Positions 1-6,111 of a stretch of DNA of 7,380 nt are shown in pieces (positions within the stretch are counted from its first letter, which is position 1; each line of letters starts with the position of its first letter). The notes under the pieces were generated by a model, which worked only from the letters and a program-made list of their open reading frames with translations, was not told where the DNA came from and ran no database searches. The stretch comes from Desulfovibrio sp. (GTDB taxonomy: Bacteria; Desulfobacterota; Desulfovibrionia; Desulfovibrionales; Desulfovibrionaceae), in the NCBI GenBank assembly GCA_031275955.1, contig JAISNZ010000217.1, positions 1 to 7,380 of the forward strand. The letters run 5' to 3'. Position numbers and translations under genes: made by a program.

Positions 1-352
1 CCGGCTGCCCGGCGGCGTCTCCCGCCTGGATCTCGCCAAAGCCGGCGCCCTGACTTTCGAAGAGCCGGACCTGGAGACCTTTCCCTGCCTCAGCCTGGCC
101 CGCCGGGCCGGAGAGGCGGGCGGCGGCGGCCCTGTCGTCCTGAACGCGGCCAACGAAATCGCCGTGGAGGCCTTCCTGGGCAAACGCATCCGTTTTCCGG
201 ACATCCCCTCCCTTGTGGAGGAAGCCCTGGCCTGGGCAGCGGGCAGGGCCGATCTGCCGCCCTGTCCAGATTCAGTTGAGGCCATCATGGATCTTGACGC
301 CCGCGCCCGTTTTTGGGCACAAGAGCAAATTGCCGCTAAAAAGAGAGCCTGA
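1..352 (+). CDS. dxr: 1-deoxy-D-xylulose 5-phosphate reductoisomerase, C-terminal part
   Basis: This is the last 116 residues of DXP reductoisomerase (IspC), read in the frame that starts at base 2; the 5' part lies outside the window. The enzyme rearranges and reduces 1-deoxy-D-xylulose 5-phosphate to 2-C-methyl-D-erythritol 4-phosphate with NADPH, the committed step of the cytosolic MEP isoprenoid pathway. The fragment opens with the family block L-D-L-A-K-A-G-A-L-T-F-E-E-P-D, followed by F-P-C-L-S-L-A and the well-conserved L-N-A-A-N-E-I-A-V-E-A-F-L (fragment residues 47-59), which belong to the C-terminal linker and helical domain. The catalytic and metal-binding residues lie upstream and cannot be checked. 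The TGA is at 350-352. rseP follows on the same strand after 183 nt, a common pairing in Gram-negative genomes, so co-transcription is likely but the spacer is unusually long. Confidence 0.95.
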   Translation, partial: RLPGGVSRLDLAKAGALTFEEPDLETFPCLSLARRAGEAGGGGPVVLNAANEIAVEAFLGKRIRFPDIPSLVEEALAWAAGRADLPPCPDSVEAIMDLDARARFWAQEQIAAKKRA

Positions 353-446
353 TTCGCGCGGAAAGCAGTAAACATCGGCCGTAAGGCCACTGCGCCGCGA
401 AGCGGCCCGAGTCGGCCGCAAAGCGCGTTTTCCGGCCAGTGAACCC

Positions 447-472
447 GCGCTGAAAAGTTTACTTTTCAGCGC
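447..472. repeat. Perfect 12-bp inverted repeat (hairpin)
   Basis: GCGCTGAAAAGT at 447-458 is matched exactly by its reverse complement ACTTTTCAGCGC at 461-472, with only TT between the arms; as RNA the loop would open to about four bases. The centre is AT-rich and the outer base is GC-rich, and no T tract follows on either side, so it differs from a usual Rho-independent terminator. It could be an RNA processing site, a protein-binding palindrome or one copy of a dispersed repeat. Confidence 0.7.
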
Positions 473-486
473 CTGTATCCGTAATT

Positions 487-507
487 CGCCCGCGCAAAGC
501 GCGGGCG
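487..507. repeat. 9-bp GC-rich inverted repeat with AAA loop
   Basis: CGCCCGCGC (487-495) pairs fully with GCGCGGGCG (499-507) around an AAA loop. It lies 14 nt after the 447-472 palindrome and about 18 nt before the rseP Shine-Dalgarno candidate. No T run follows. A stable stem this close to the rseP ribosome binding site could affect mRNA stability or rseP translation; that role is inferred. Confidence 0.6.
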
Positions 508-535
508 CAAACCGAATCTCGACCCAGGGACGCCC

Positions 536-1612
536 ATGTCCGGAATCCTCGCCACGATCCTTGTCTTCGCCTTCCTGATCTTCTTCCACGAGCTGGGGCA
601 CTTCCTCCTGGCCCGTGCCCTGGGCATCGGGGTGCGGACCTTCTCCCTCGGTTTCGGGCCGGTCCTCTTTGCCCGAACCGTCGGCAAAACCGTCTGCCAA
701 CTGGCCGCCGTGCCCCTGGGCGGCTTTGTCTCCCTTGTGGGCGAAACTCCGGATATGGAGATCGCCAAACCCTTCACTCCGGCGGAGAGTTTCTCCCTGC
801 GCCCGGCCCGGCAGCGTTTCCTGGTCATACTGGCGGGGCCGGTCTTCAACCTTCTCCTGGCCTGGTTTCTCTGCTGGGGCCTGCTCTGGGCCAACGGCCT
901 TTCCGAAACTCCCCCCGTGGTCGGCGCCATTCTCGAAAACTCGCCGGCCGCCTCCTCCCCCCTGCGGCCCGGCGACCGCGTGCTCTCCCTGAACGGAACT
1001 CCCGTAAGGCGCTGGGAGGACATGCCCCGCTTCCTCCGCCGGAACGGGGACCGGCCCATCACCTTTGTCGTCGCCCAGGAGGGCGCCCCTCCCCAAAGCT
1101 TTGTCCTCGCCCCCGCCCTCCTCTCCCATACAACCCCGGAGGGGGAAACCTTCACAAGCTGGGGCATCGGCATCCTGCCCGGACAGGCCGCGCGGAAAGA
1201 ACTCTCCTTTTTTCAGGCCGCCGCCGCCGGATTCTCCCGCTCCGCCGACATGGTCGTCCTGATCTGGAGCAGTCTCGCCGATCTCGTCTCCGGGCGCGAA
1301 TCCGCCAAAAACATCGGCGGCCCCCTGCTCATTGTTCAGGCCCTCTCCCAGCAGGCCGACCACGGCCTGATCAACCTGCTGCTCCTCACCGCCCTGATCA
1401 GCGTCAACCTGGGCATCCTCAACCTGCTGCCCATCCCCGTCCTGGACGGCGGCCACCTCTTTTTCCTGGCCTTTGAAGCCCTTTTCCGGCGCCCAGTGCC
1501 CTTCGCCATTCAGGAAAAGGCCATGCTGGGCGGCCTCCTCTTCCTCATCGGCCTGATGCTCTTCGCCACCTTCAACGATATTGTCCGTCTCCTCGGCGGC
1601 CCCTCCGGCTGA
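536..1612 (+). CDS. rseP: RIP zinc metalloprotease RseP (site-2 protease, M50)
   Basis: This 358-residue inner-membrane protease should cut transmembrane segments of anti-sigma factors or remnant signal peptides. The zinc site H-E-L-G-H is at residues 18-22 inside the first membrane segment (about 3-24), as in M50B peptidases. A second membrane region with the A-G-P-V-F-N motif starts near residue 95. A PDZ domain covers roughly 126-185 and includes L-R-P-G-D-R-V-L-S-L-N-G. The third metal ligand is D304 in N-L-L-P-I-P-V-L-D-G-G-H, in a further membrane segment, and a last hydrophobic helix lies near 330-350. There is one PDZ domain where E. coli RseP has two and about 450 residues; the shorter single-PDZ form is common elsewhere. 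The ATG at 536 has AGGGA five bases upstream, and starting here leaves the N-terminal helix complete. The E. coli substrate is RseA; the substrate here is unknown. Confidence 0.95.
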   Translation: MSGILATILVFAFLIFFHELGHFLLARALGIGVRTFSLGFGPVLFARTVGKTVCQLAAVPLGGFVSLVGETPDMEIAKPFTPAESFSLRPARQRFLVILAGPVFNLLLAWFLCWGLLWANGLSETPPVVGAILENSPAASSPLRPGDRVLSLNGTPVRRWEDMPRFLRRNGDRPITFVVAQEGAPPQSFVLAPALLSHTTPEGETFTSWGIGILPGQAARKELSFFQAAAAGFSRSADMVVLIWSSLADLVSGRESAKNIGGPLLIVQALSQQADHGLINLLLLTALISVNLGILNLLPIPVLDGGHLFFLAFEALFRRPVPFAIQEKAMLGGLLFLIGLMLFATFNDIVRLLGGPSG

Positions 1613-1616
1613 CGGC

Positions 1617-2474
1617 ATGATCCTGCTTGTGCTCAACGCCGCCGAGGGCTTCCTGCACCTCCTCCTGGCCCGCCTGCGGCCCCTTGTCCCCCTCTGCTCC
1701 CAGCGCTGGCACCTCCCCTCCCAAGGCGCCGAACTCCTTGTCCCCGCCCTGGAACAGGCCCTTTCCGCCCTCGGCCTTTCCCCTAAGGACCTCACCCGCA
1801 TCGCCTGCGTCCGGGGACCGGGGAACTTCACCGGCCTGCGCCTCGCCCTGGTCACCGCCTCCGGCCTTGCCCGCTCCACCCCTGCCGTCCTTGCCGGCCT
1901 TGACTACCTTCCCCTGCTGGCCGCCCAGGCGGGGGAACTGTGGACAACGCTGGGGGAAACCCCGCCCGGAGCAGAAGAGGGAGAGAAGGACGCCAGGCCC
2001 GGAAGAGGGGAAGAGGCCATCTGGGCGCTGACCCGCGCCCGCAGGGGGGTGGTCTACCTGCAGGGATTCTCCCGGACAGGGCTCCGGCCGCTGACCGCTG
2101 TCCTGGCGCCGCCCCTGGAGGAAGCCGCCCGGATCATCGCCCGCCTGCACGCCGCCTTGGGAGGGAGCGCCCTGCTGCTGGGCAGCGGCCTGACGGACAA
2201 CCGCGCCGCCTGGGAAAGGCTGCGCCCGCTTCTGCCGGCCGGAAGCGTTTTCCTTCCGCCCTTCCTTGACGCCCCGGGCGACGGGGTCCTCCTGCGCGCG
2301 GCAACGGAGGCCGCCTACAGCCGCGAGGACATCGCCCCCCTCTACGTCCGCTCCAGCGATGCCGAGGAAAACCTGGAGAGCATCAGCGCCGCCCTGGGCC
2401 TGGACCCCGCCGCCGCCCGGAAGCGCCTTGAGGAGCTGACCGGGGGCGGGTCATTCCTCGGGCAGGATCTTTGA
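1617..2474 (+). CDS. tsaB: tRNA threonylcarbamoyladenosine biosynthesis protein TsaB
   Basis: TsaB is the non-catalytic ASKHA-fold partner that dimerises with TsaD and works with TsaE and TsaC to make t6A37 on ANN-decoding tRNAs. The 285-residue reading has the family hallmark G-P-G-N-F-T-G-L-R at 67-75 and the late P-L-Y-V-R motif at 241-245. The usual N-terminal D-T-(A/S) is degenerate (L-N-A-A-E, residues 6-10), and the D-A-R-x-G-E-V-Y strand appears as T-R-A-R-R-G-V-V-Y (139-147). Both changes are tolerable in a pseudo-enzyme. A charged low-complexity loop (about 106-134) looks like an insertion. I chose the ATG at 1617, 4 nt after the rseP stop, because the protein then begins with the family's first beta strand. 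The in-frame ATG at 1581 would add 12 unrelated residues inside rseP. No strong Shine-Dalgarno is seen, so translational coupling to rseP is likely. Its last 24 nt overlap the opposing TPR gene. Confidence 0.87.
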   Translation: MILLVLNAAEGFLHLLLARLRPLVPLCSQRWHLPSQGAELLVPALEQALSALGLSPKDLTRIACVRGPGNFTGLRLALVTASGLARSTPAVLAGLDYLPLLAAQAGELWTTLGETPPGAEEGEKDARPGRGEEAIWALTRARRGVVYLQGFSRTGLRPLTAVLAPPLEEAARIIARLHAALGGSALLLGSGLTDNRAAWERLRPLLPAGSVFLPPFLDAPGDGVLLRAATEAAYSREDIAPLYVRSSDAEENLESISAALGLDPAAARKRLEELTGGGSFLGQDL

Positions 2475-4799
2475 AAACCAGGGCAGGTGGCGCACAGGGT
2501 CCAGATCCGAATCCGTCTGCATGTGCAGGCGGGAGGGGAGGGCCTTGAAGCTCCCGGCCCGTTCCAGCCAGCGGCGGCAGTCCTCGATCCTGCCCATGAG
2601 GGCGAAGACGCAGGCCAGGTTATAGGCTTCGCTGCCGGGCCGCATGGCCTCTTCCCAGAGGAAGACATCCCGGGCCAGAAGGAAAACGGCCTCCCGCCCC
2701 GCCAGGGAGGGAAGCTGGGCCAGCCGGCTCAGGGCGATGCCCCAGGCGTTCCAGAGCCAGGACTTGGAGGGGTCTTCCTCCAGAGCCTGCTGGTAGAGGG
2801 TGGCGGCGAGGAACAGAAGCTCCCGCTTCCTTTCGGGATCCTGTTCGGCGATCCCCAGTTGCTCCAGGGCGCCGGCCCGGCCGGTCCCCTCCCCGTCCTG
2901 CTCCAGCAGGTCATGGCGGCGCAGGGCCTCCTGGGCATAACGCCGTTTCCTGTCCAGATCGCCGTCAAAGGCCTTGGCCAGTTCCAGGCAAATCCAGGCG
3001 GCATCCCGGAGGTCGGGGTCCTCCGCTCCTTCTGGGGGAAGCCCGGAGAGCCAGATTCCGGCGTCGGCCTCGGCGGAGGCGAGAAGGGCGGCCCGGCTTT
3101 CCCTGTCGCGGGCGTTGGCGGCCAGATGGAGCTTGAAGCTGGCCAGGGATCGGCGTGCCTCGGCCGCGAGTTTCGCGTCCCTGTCCTGTTCCGCCGTTGC
3201 CAGGGCCTGCTCCAGTTTGGCGATGCCTTCCCGGTTGCGGCGCTCGCGCAGGGCGGGGGGGCTTTCCCCGGCCCATTGGGCCAGATTGTAAGCCCAAACC
3301 CTGGAGAGATGCAGAAGGTCGGCGGCATTGGCCGGGGCGCAGTCCTGGGCCGCGCTGTCGCGGGCCTCGAAGATCCGCCGGCGCTCCTTTGCCTCGTCAG
3401 TGCAGGAGAGGAGGAGGTCGTAGCCCCAGAGGAGGGACTGGAAGGCATTCAGGAAAGAGGGGTCCAGATTAAGGGCCTTGCGGTAGGCGTCCAGGGCGTT
3501 TTTCAGCCGGAGGCGGTCTTCGGCGGAGCAGGCGGCGCGGGGGGAAACGCTGAGGGCGTCGCCCCAGAGCAGATAGTCTTCCCGGGTCAAGGGGGGATCG
3601 GCGCTTGCCTGGGCGCTGCTGAAAAGCTCCTGGATTTCGGCGCGCATCAGGCGGCTCCGGGCGGGGTCCCCCTCCCAGCCGGAGGTGGAGGCCAGGCTTC
3701 GCGCCCAGCGAAGATAGCCGGCGCCGGAGGATCCTTCCTCCAGGGGTGGCCTGGCCTGTCTTTTTTCCCTGGCCACCCAGGCGGCGGCTTCCTCAGGGGG
3801 TAAGAAACCGGCCGCGGAAAGGGCGGGGAAAGCGCCGGCCAGGCGGGCAAACCAGGGGGCGGCGCGGAATTGATCAAAGGCCCTTTCGCCGGCGAGGTGT
3901 TGACGGGAAACCGGGGATTTGCCCTGGGCGGCCTTTCGGAGCATGTCCCGCGCCTCGTCCCCGTCGCCCTTTTCCGCCGCCGCCAGGGCCAGGGCATAGG
4001 CCGCGGCGGACTGGCCGGGGTCCCCGTCCAGGGCCTGACGCAATTTTTCCCCGGCCTTGCGCAGGAGGAGATCCCGTTGGGCGCCCTGTTCCGGACGGGC
4101 CATGCCCATAAGGGCGATGCCCCACTGGGTCAGAAAGGACGGGGGGATCTGCCGGGGCTGGGCCGCCGGGGAGGGATCCGTGATTTCCCGGACCAGATCG
4201 GCGGCCAGGGTGGAGGCCGTGAGGCCCTCTTCCGGAGACAGGGCGCGGGCGATGCCGTTCAAGGCCCGGACCCTGGCGATGCGCAGGGGGACGTCCCCGG
4301 CGTGGCGCAGGGAAAGGATATTCAGGCGGCGCAGGGCGTGGAGAAAATACGGCCGGACCTCGACGGCTCCCGCCTTCAGGGCGGCGGCCGCGGCTTCCGC
4401 CGCGCGCAGGAGGTCAAGGGCCTGGTTGCGCGCCTCCTCAAGAACGGCGGGGGGAGGGGGGGCGGGCAGGTAATCCCTGTAGGGGCCGCGCAGCCGCTCC
4501 TCCGCCGCCCAGGTCAGGGGAGTGCCCCGGTAGTAGCGGCCGCCCTCCACCTCAGGGGGGGTTCCCTCCGCGCGGGGGCGGAGAAAGCGGGCCAGCTCCT
4601 CTTCGCTCAGGGGGATGGGGGGGGCCATATCGTCCTGCAAGGCGCCGGGGTCGCGGAAGCCGCCCTGGGGGACGGCCTTCGCGGGGGCTTCGGCTTCGGC
4701 GGGAAGGGGCGGCCGGCCGGAGGGGGAGAGAAATAAAAGGGCGGGAAGCAGGACAAGAAGACCGCCCGCCAGGACGATGCGTTTGCGCGGGAACGACAT
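2451..4799 (-). CDS. Membrane-anchored TPR-repeat protein, function unknown
   Basis: This 782-residue protein has a short basic N-terminus (P-R-K-R) and a single hydrophobic segment at about 8-25. There is no lipobox cysteine, so it is probably a signal anchor or signal peptide that places the rest in the periplasm. A Pro/Ala-rich linker follows to about 120. Beyond that the protein is almost all helical TPR-like repeats. L-x-x-W-G-x-A-L starts occur at W226, W412 and W686, with a weaker copy at W365; the TPR A-x-x-x-Y-x-x-A-L-x-x-x-P pattern is clearest at 436-447 and 664-677. Two segments, 298-317 and 756-775, share an ungapped cap ending D-x-x-R-x-x-P-W-F. TPR proteins are scaffolds, and no enzymatic motif is visible. 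The start is supported by GAGG at 4809-4806 and by the signal anchor right after it. A promoter lies at 4943-4971. The name of the family is not recognised. Confidence 0.85.
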   Translation of the reverse strand: MSFPRKRIVLAGGLLVLLPALLFLSPSGRPPLPAEAEAPAKAVPQGGFRDPGALQDDMAPPIPLSEEELARFLRPRAEGTPPEVEGGRYYRGTPLTWAAEERLRGPYRDYLPAPPPPAVLEEARNQALDLLRAAEAAAAALKAGAVEVRPYFLHALRRLNILSLRHAGDVPLRIARVRALNGIARALSPEEGLTASTLAADLVREITDPSPAAQPRQIPPSFLTQWGIALMGMARPEQGAQRDLLLRKAGEKLRQALDGDPGQSAAAYALALAAAEKGDGDEARDMLRKAAQGKSPVSRQHLAGERAFDQFRAAPWFARLAGAFPALSAAGFLPPEEAAAWVAREKRQARPPLEEGSSGAGYLRWARSLASTSGWEGDPARSRLMRAEIQELFSSAQASADPPLTREDYLLWGDALSVSPRAACSAEDRLRLKNALDAYRKALNLDPSFLNAFQSLLWGYDLLLSCTDEAKERRRIFEARDSAAQDCAPANAADLLHLSRVWAYNLAQWAGESPPALRERRNREGIAKLEQALATAEQDRDAKLAAEARRSLASFKLHLAANARDRESRAALLASAEADAGIWLSGLPPEGAEDPDLRDAAWICLELAKAFDGDLDRKRRYAQEALRRHDLLEQDGEGTGRAGALEQLGIAEQDPERKRELLFLAATLYQQALEEDPSKSWLWNAWGIALSRLAQLPSLAGREAVFLLARDVFLWEEAMRPGSEAYNLACVFALMGRIEDCRRWLERAGSFKALPSRLHMQTDSDLDPVRHLPWFSKILPEE

Positions 4800-4807
4800 G
4801 CCGGGCC

Positions 4808-4918
4808 TCAGGGTTGGGGGGAATATTCGACGCGGGGCAACGCTCTTTCCCCTCCGGCAATTTCCAGCGGCGGACCGGGGAAAGTACGCCGGGCGTCAGG
4901 AACCGTTCCGGTACGCAT
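4808..4918 (-). CDS. Possible 36-codon leader ORF ahead of the TPR gene
   Basis: An ATG at 4918 is preceded by GGAG (4928-4925) with a 6-nt spacer and opens a 36-codon frame that begins M-R-T-G-T-V-P-D-A-R-R and ends in V-E-Y-S-P-Q-P. It stops at a TGA (4810-4808) 8 nt before the TPR gene's ATG. That TGA overlaps the TPR gene's own Shine-Dalgarno (TGAGG), an arrangement typical of coupled translation. The predicted transcription start from the promoter at 4943-4971 falls near 4936, giving a leader of about 18 nt. Against it, only about 58% of third codon positions are G or C, lower than the large genes here, and the peptide, rich in Arg and Pro, matches nothing I know. It may act through its translation rather than its product. 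Confidence 0.35.
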   Translation of the reverse strand: MRTGTVPDARRTFPGPPLEIAGGERALPRVEYSPQP

Positions 4919-4942
4919 AGCTGTCTCCAGGTAGTGTTTTCC

Positions 4943-4971
4943 GCTATATCAAGTGGGTCCGCGGGGGTCAA
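4943..4971 (-). promoter_or_regulatory. Sigma70-like promoter for the TPR gene
   Basis: On the minus strand TTGACC (4971-4966) is followed after exactly 17 bases by TATAGC (4948-4943). The -35 box matches 5 of 6 consensus bases and the -10 box 4 of 6, at the ideal spacing. The region is locally AT-richer than its surroundings, and it lies in the gap between the glycosyltransferase stop and the TPR start. Transcription would begin near 4936, about 136 nt ahead of the TPR ATG. Confidence 0.55.
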
Positions 4972-4976
4972 GGACT

Positions 4977-5003
4977 GCCCGCTTGCCAAAGGCTTGAGCG
5001 GGC
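4977..5003 (-). terminator. Hairpin after the glycosyltransferase gene, possible terminator
   Basis: GCCCGCT (4977-4983) and AGCGGGC (4997-5003) pair fully, with an inner GCC/GGC stem around AAA (4985-4993). The hairpin lies about 40 nt past the glycosyltransferase stop and just upstream of the TPR promoter, a natural place to end the first transcript. No clear U tract follows on either strand, so termination is only suggested; it could instead be a regulatory palindrome next to the -35 box. Confidence 0.35.
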
Positions 5004-5043
5004 CGTTTCCAGCCTGACAGGCCATAGCCGGGCGGCGGGTCCC

Positions 5044-6111
5044 TCAGGCGGTTTCAGCGGGAACTGTTTTGGCGGCCGCGAGATAGGCCTGGCGCAGGGA
5101 GAGGAAAGAGGTTGTTTCCGCGTGGTGCAGGTAGAGGGGACGCAGGAAGCGGGCGTGCAGGGCGCGGGCCTCCTTGCGGCGGGCGGCGGCAAGACGGGAG
5201 GCTTCGCCGGTGTCAAGGAGGGCGCCCAGATTGTCGGAGAGGGTCCTGGCCCGGTGGGAGGATCGGTGGCTGGCGTTGACCACGGCCAGACCGTTTTGGG
5301 CCGTGCGGGCGCGAAGGGGCTCGTCCCGGAGCAGGGCGCCGGCCAGGGCGGCCAGGGCGGCCGCATCGCCCGGGGGGTAGAGAAAAAGATCCCGCCGGTC
5401 GCTGAAGAGATCCGCCTGGCCGTGGCCCACGGCGGGGGTGAGCAGGCAGGCGCCGCAGCCGAGGGCCTCGAAGACGCGGAAATTCAGATCGCCCCGGCTA
5501 CATTCGTTCAGGACCAGAAGGGCTCTGGGATAGAGATCGGCAAAGGCCCCTCTGGTGACGTGCAGTCCGGGGACGGCGTTTTTGACCTCCTCCAGAAAGG
5601 CGGCGCGGACCGGATGAAGGGAGGCGTTCACCGTGCCGACGAAAAGCAGGGGCCATTCCGGTTCCGGCCGCGCCTCCGGGGGAGGGGGCTGATCCTGAAT
5701 GCGGGCGAAGGGGGGAAACCACCAGACCAGATCCGGGCGGAGCCGGTGGCGGGTAAAGTCGGGCAGGTGGTCGCGCAGGCTGACGAGACAGACGTCGAAG
5801 CCCTGGGCGTAGAGGGGATACCAGCTATGGATATGCGAATCCACCGCATAGAACAGGGTGAGGCAGGGAAAGGACTCCATGCCTGTGAGGTGGGGCGGCA
5901 GGCTGGAGTCCGCGGCCAGGACGGCCGCGGGAACGCGGCCGCCGGTGAGCTCCAGGATATGGGACCAGGAACGGATCAGGCCTGGTTCGTGCGGGCGCTG
6001 GATCACTTCCCAGCCGAGGGGAGGAAGCTGCGAGGAAAAGAAGGAGGTGCCCAGCCAGACCAGGAGGCGATTTTCCGCCGGGGAAAGGGAAGAAGGGGCG
6101 TCCTTTTCCAT
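5044..6111 (-). CDS. Glycosyltransferase, GT-B fold, CgeB / Glyco_trans_1_2 type
   Basis: This 355-residue protein resembles the GT-B enzymes with a C-terminal Glyco_trans_1_2 domain, often annotated CgeB-like. The N-terminal half contains Y-A-V-D-S-H-I-H-S-W-Y (88-98) and Q-G-F-D-V-C-L-V (103-110), typical of the acceptor-side Rossmann domain. The donor domain begins near 155 (L-L-F-V-G-T) and has the nucleotide-sugar signature N-F-R-V-F-E-A-L-G-C-G (210-220), with E215 the likely ribose-binding glutamate, then L-L-T-P and the helix containing H-R-A-R-T-L (286-291). No membrane segment is seen, so a cytosolic role on lipid or protein acceptors is expected. Donor and acceptor are unknown; the gmhA gene next door suggests LPS but does not prove it. 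The ATG at 6111 has AGGGGA (6125-6120) at 8 nt spacing, and an in-frame TAG at 6126-6124 blocks any longer unshifted start. The region upstream looks like a lost N-terminal extension (see 6112-6259). Confidence 0.85.
   Translation of the reverse strand: MEKDAPSSLSPAENRLLVWLGTSFFSSQLPPLGWEVIQRPHEPGLIRSWSHILELTGGRVPAAVLAADSSLPPHLTGMESFPCLTLFYAVDSHIHSWYPLYAQGFDVCLVSLRDHLPDFTRHRLRPDLVWWFPPFARIQDQPPPPEARPEPEWPLLFVGTVNASLHPVRAAFLEEVKNAVPGLHVTRGAFADLYPRALLVLNECSRGDLNFRVFEALGCGACLLTPAVGHGQADLFSDRRDLFLYPPGDAAALAALAGALLRDEPLRARTAQNGLAVVNASHRSSHRARTLSDNLGALLDTGEASRLAAARRKEARALHARFLRPLYLHHAETTSFLSLRQAYLAAAKTVPAETA

Larger units (their letters stand above)
353..535. other. dxr-rseP spacer with several hairpins
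   Basis: This 183-nt spacer has no convincing ORF and no clear promoter. It holds a run of inverted repeats: a 5-bp stem with a GAA loop (394-406), a perfect 12-bp stem (447-472) and a 9-bp stem with an AAA loop (487-507). The motif T-C-G-G-C-C-G also occurs twice (around 376 and 412), each time followed by a purine-rich stretch. None of the stems is followed by a T run, so classical terminators are not supported. The stretch may be a REP-like or mRNA-processing element between dxr and rseP; that is inference. The rseP Shine-Dalgarno candidate AGGGA lies at 526-530. Confidence 0.6.

Noticed and set aside
458..487. TTTACT followed at 17 bases by GTAATT as an rseP promoter
   Set aside because: The -10 candidate matches only 2 of 6 consensus bases, and the -35 candidate is part of the 12-bp palindrome.
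1581..1616. Upstream ATG adding 12 residues to TsaB
   Set aside because: The added residues lie inside rseP, do not match the TsaB N-terminus, and the ATG at 1617 starts right at the first conserved strand.
272..1879. 535-codon open frame on the minus strand across dxr, the spacer, rseP and tsaB
   Set aside because: It is antisense to three recognised genes, and its translation is a low-complexity Gly/Glu/Gln/Arg mix with no family. High third-position GC in the real genes removes stops from this frame.
2487..3803. 438-codon plus-strand frame opposite the TPR gene
   Set aside because: It is Gly/Gln/Pro-rich without motifs and mirrors the TPR gene's biased codons; the minus-strand reading has a signal anchor and repeats.
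4552..5025. 157-codon minus-strand frame covering the leader and the start of the TPR gene
   Set aside because: It runs through the promoter region and overlaps the signal anchor of the TPR gene in another frame, and its Pro/Arg/Ser-rich product has no motif.
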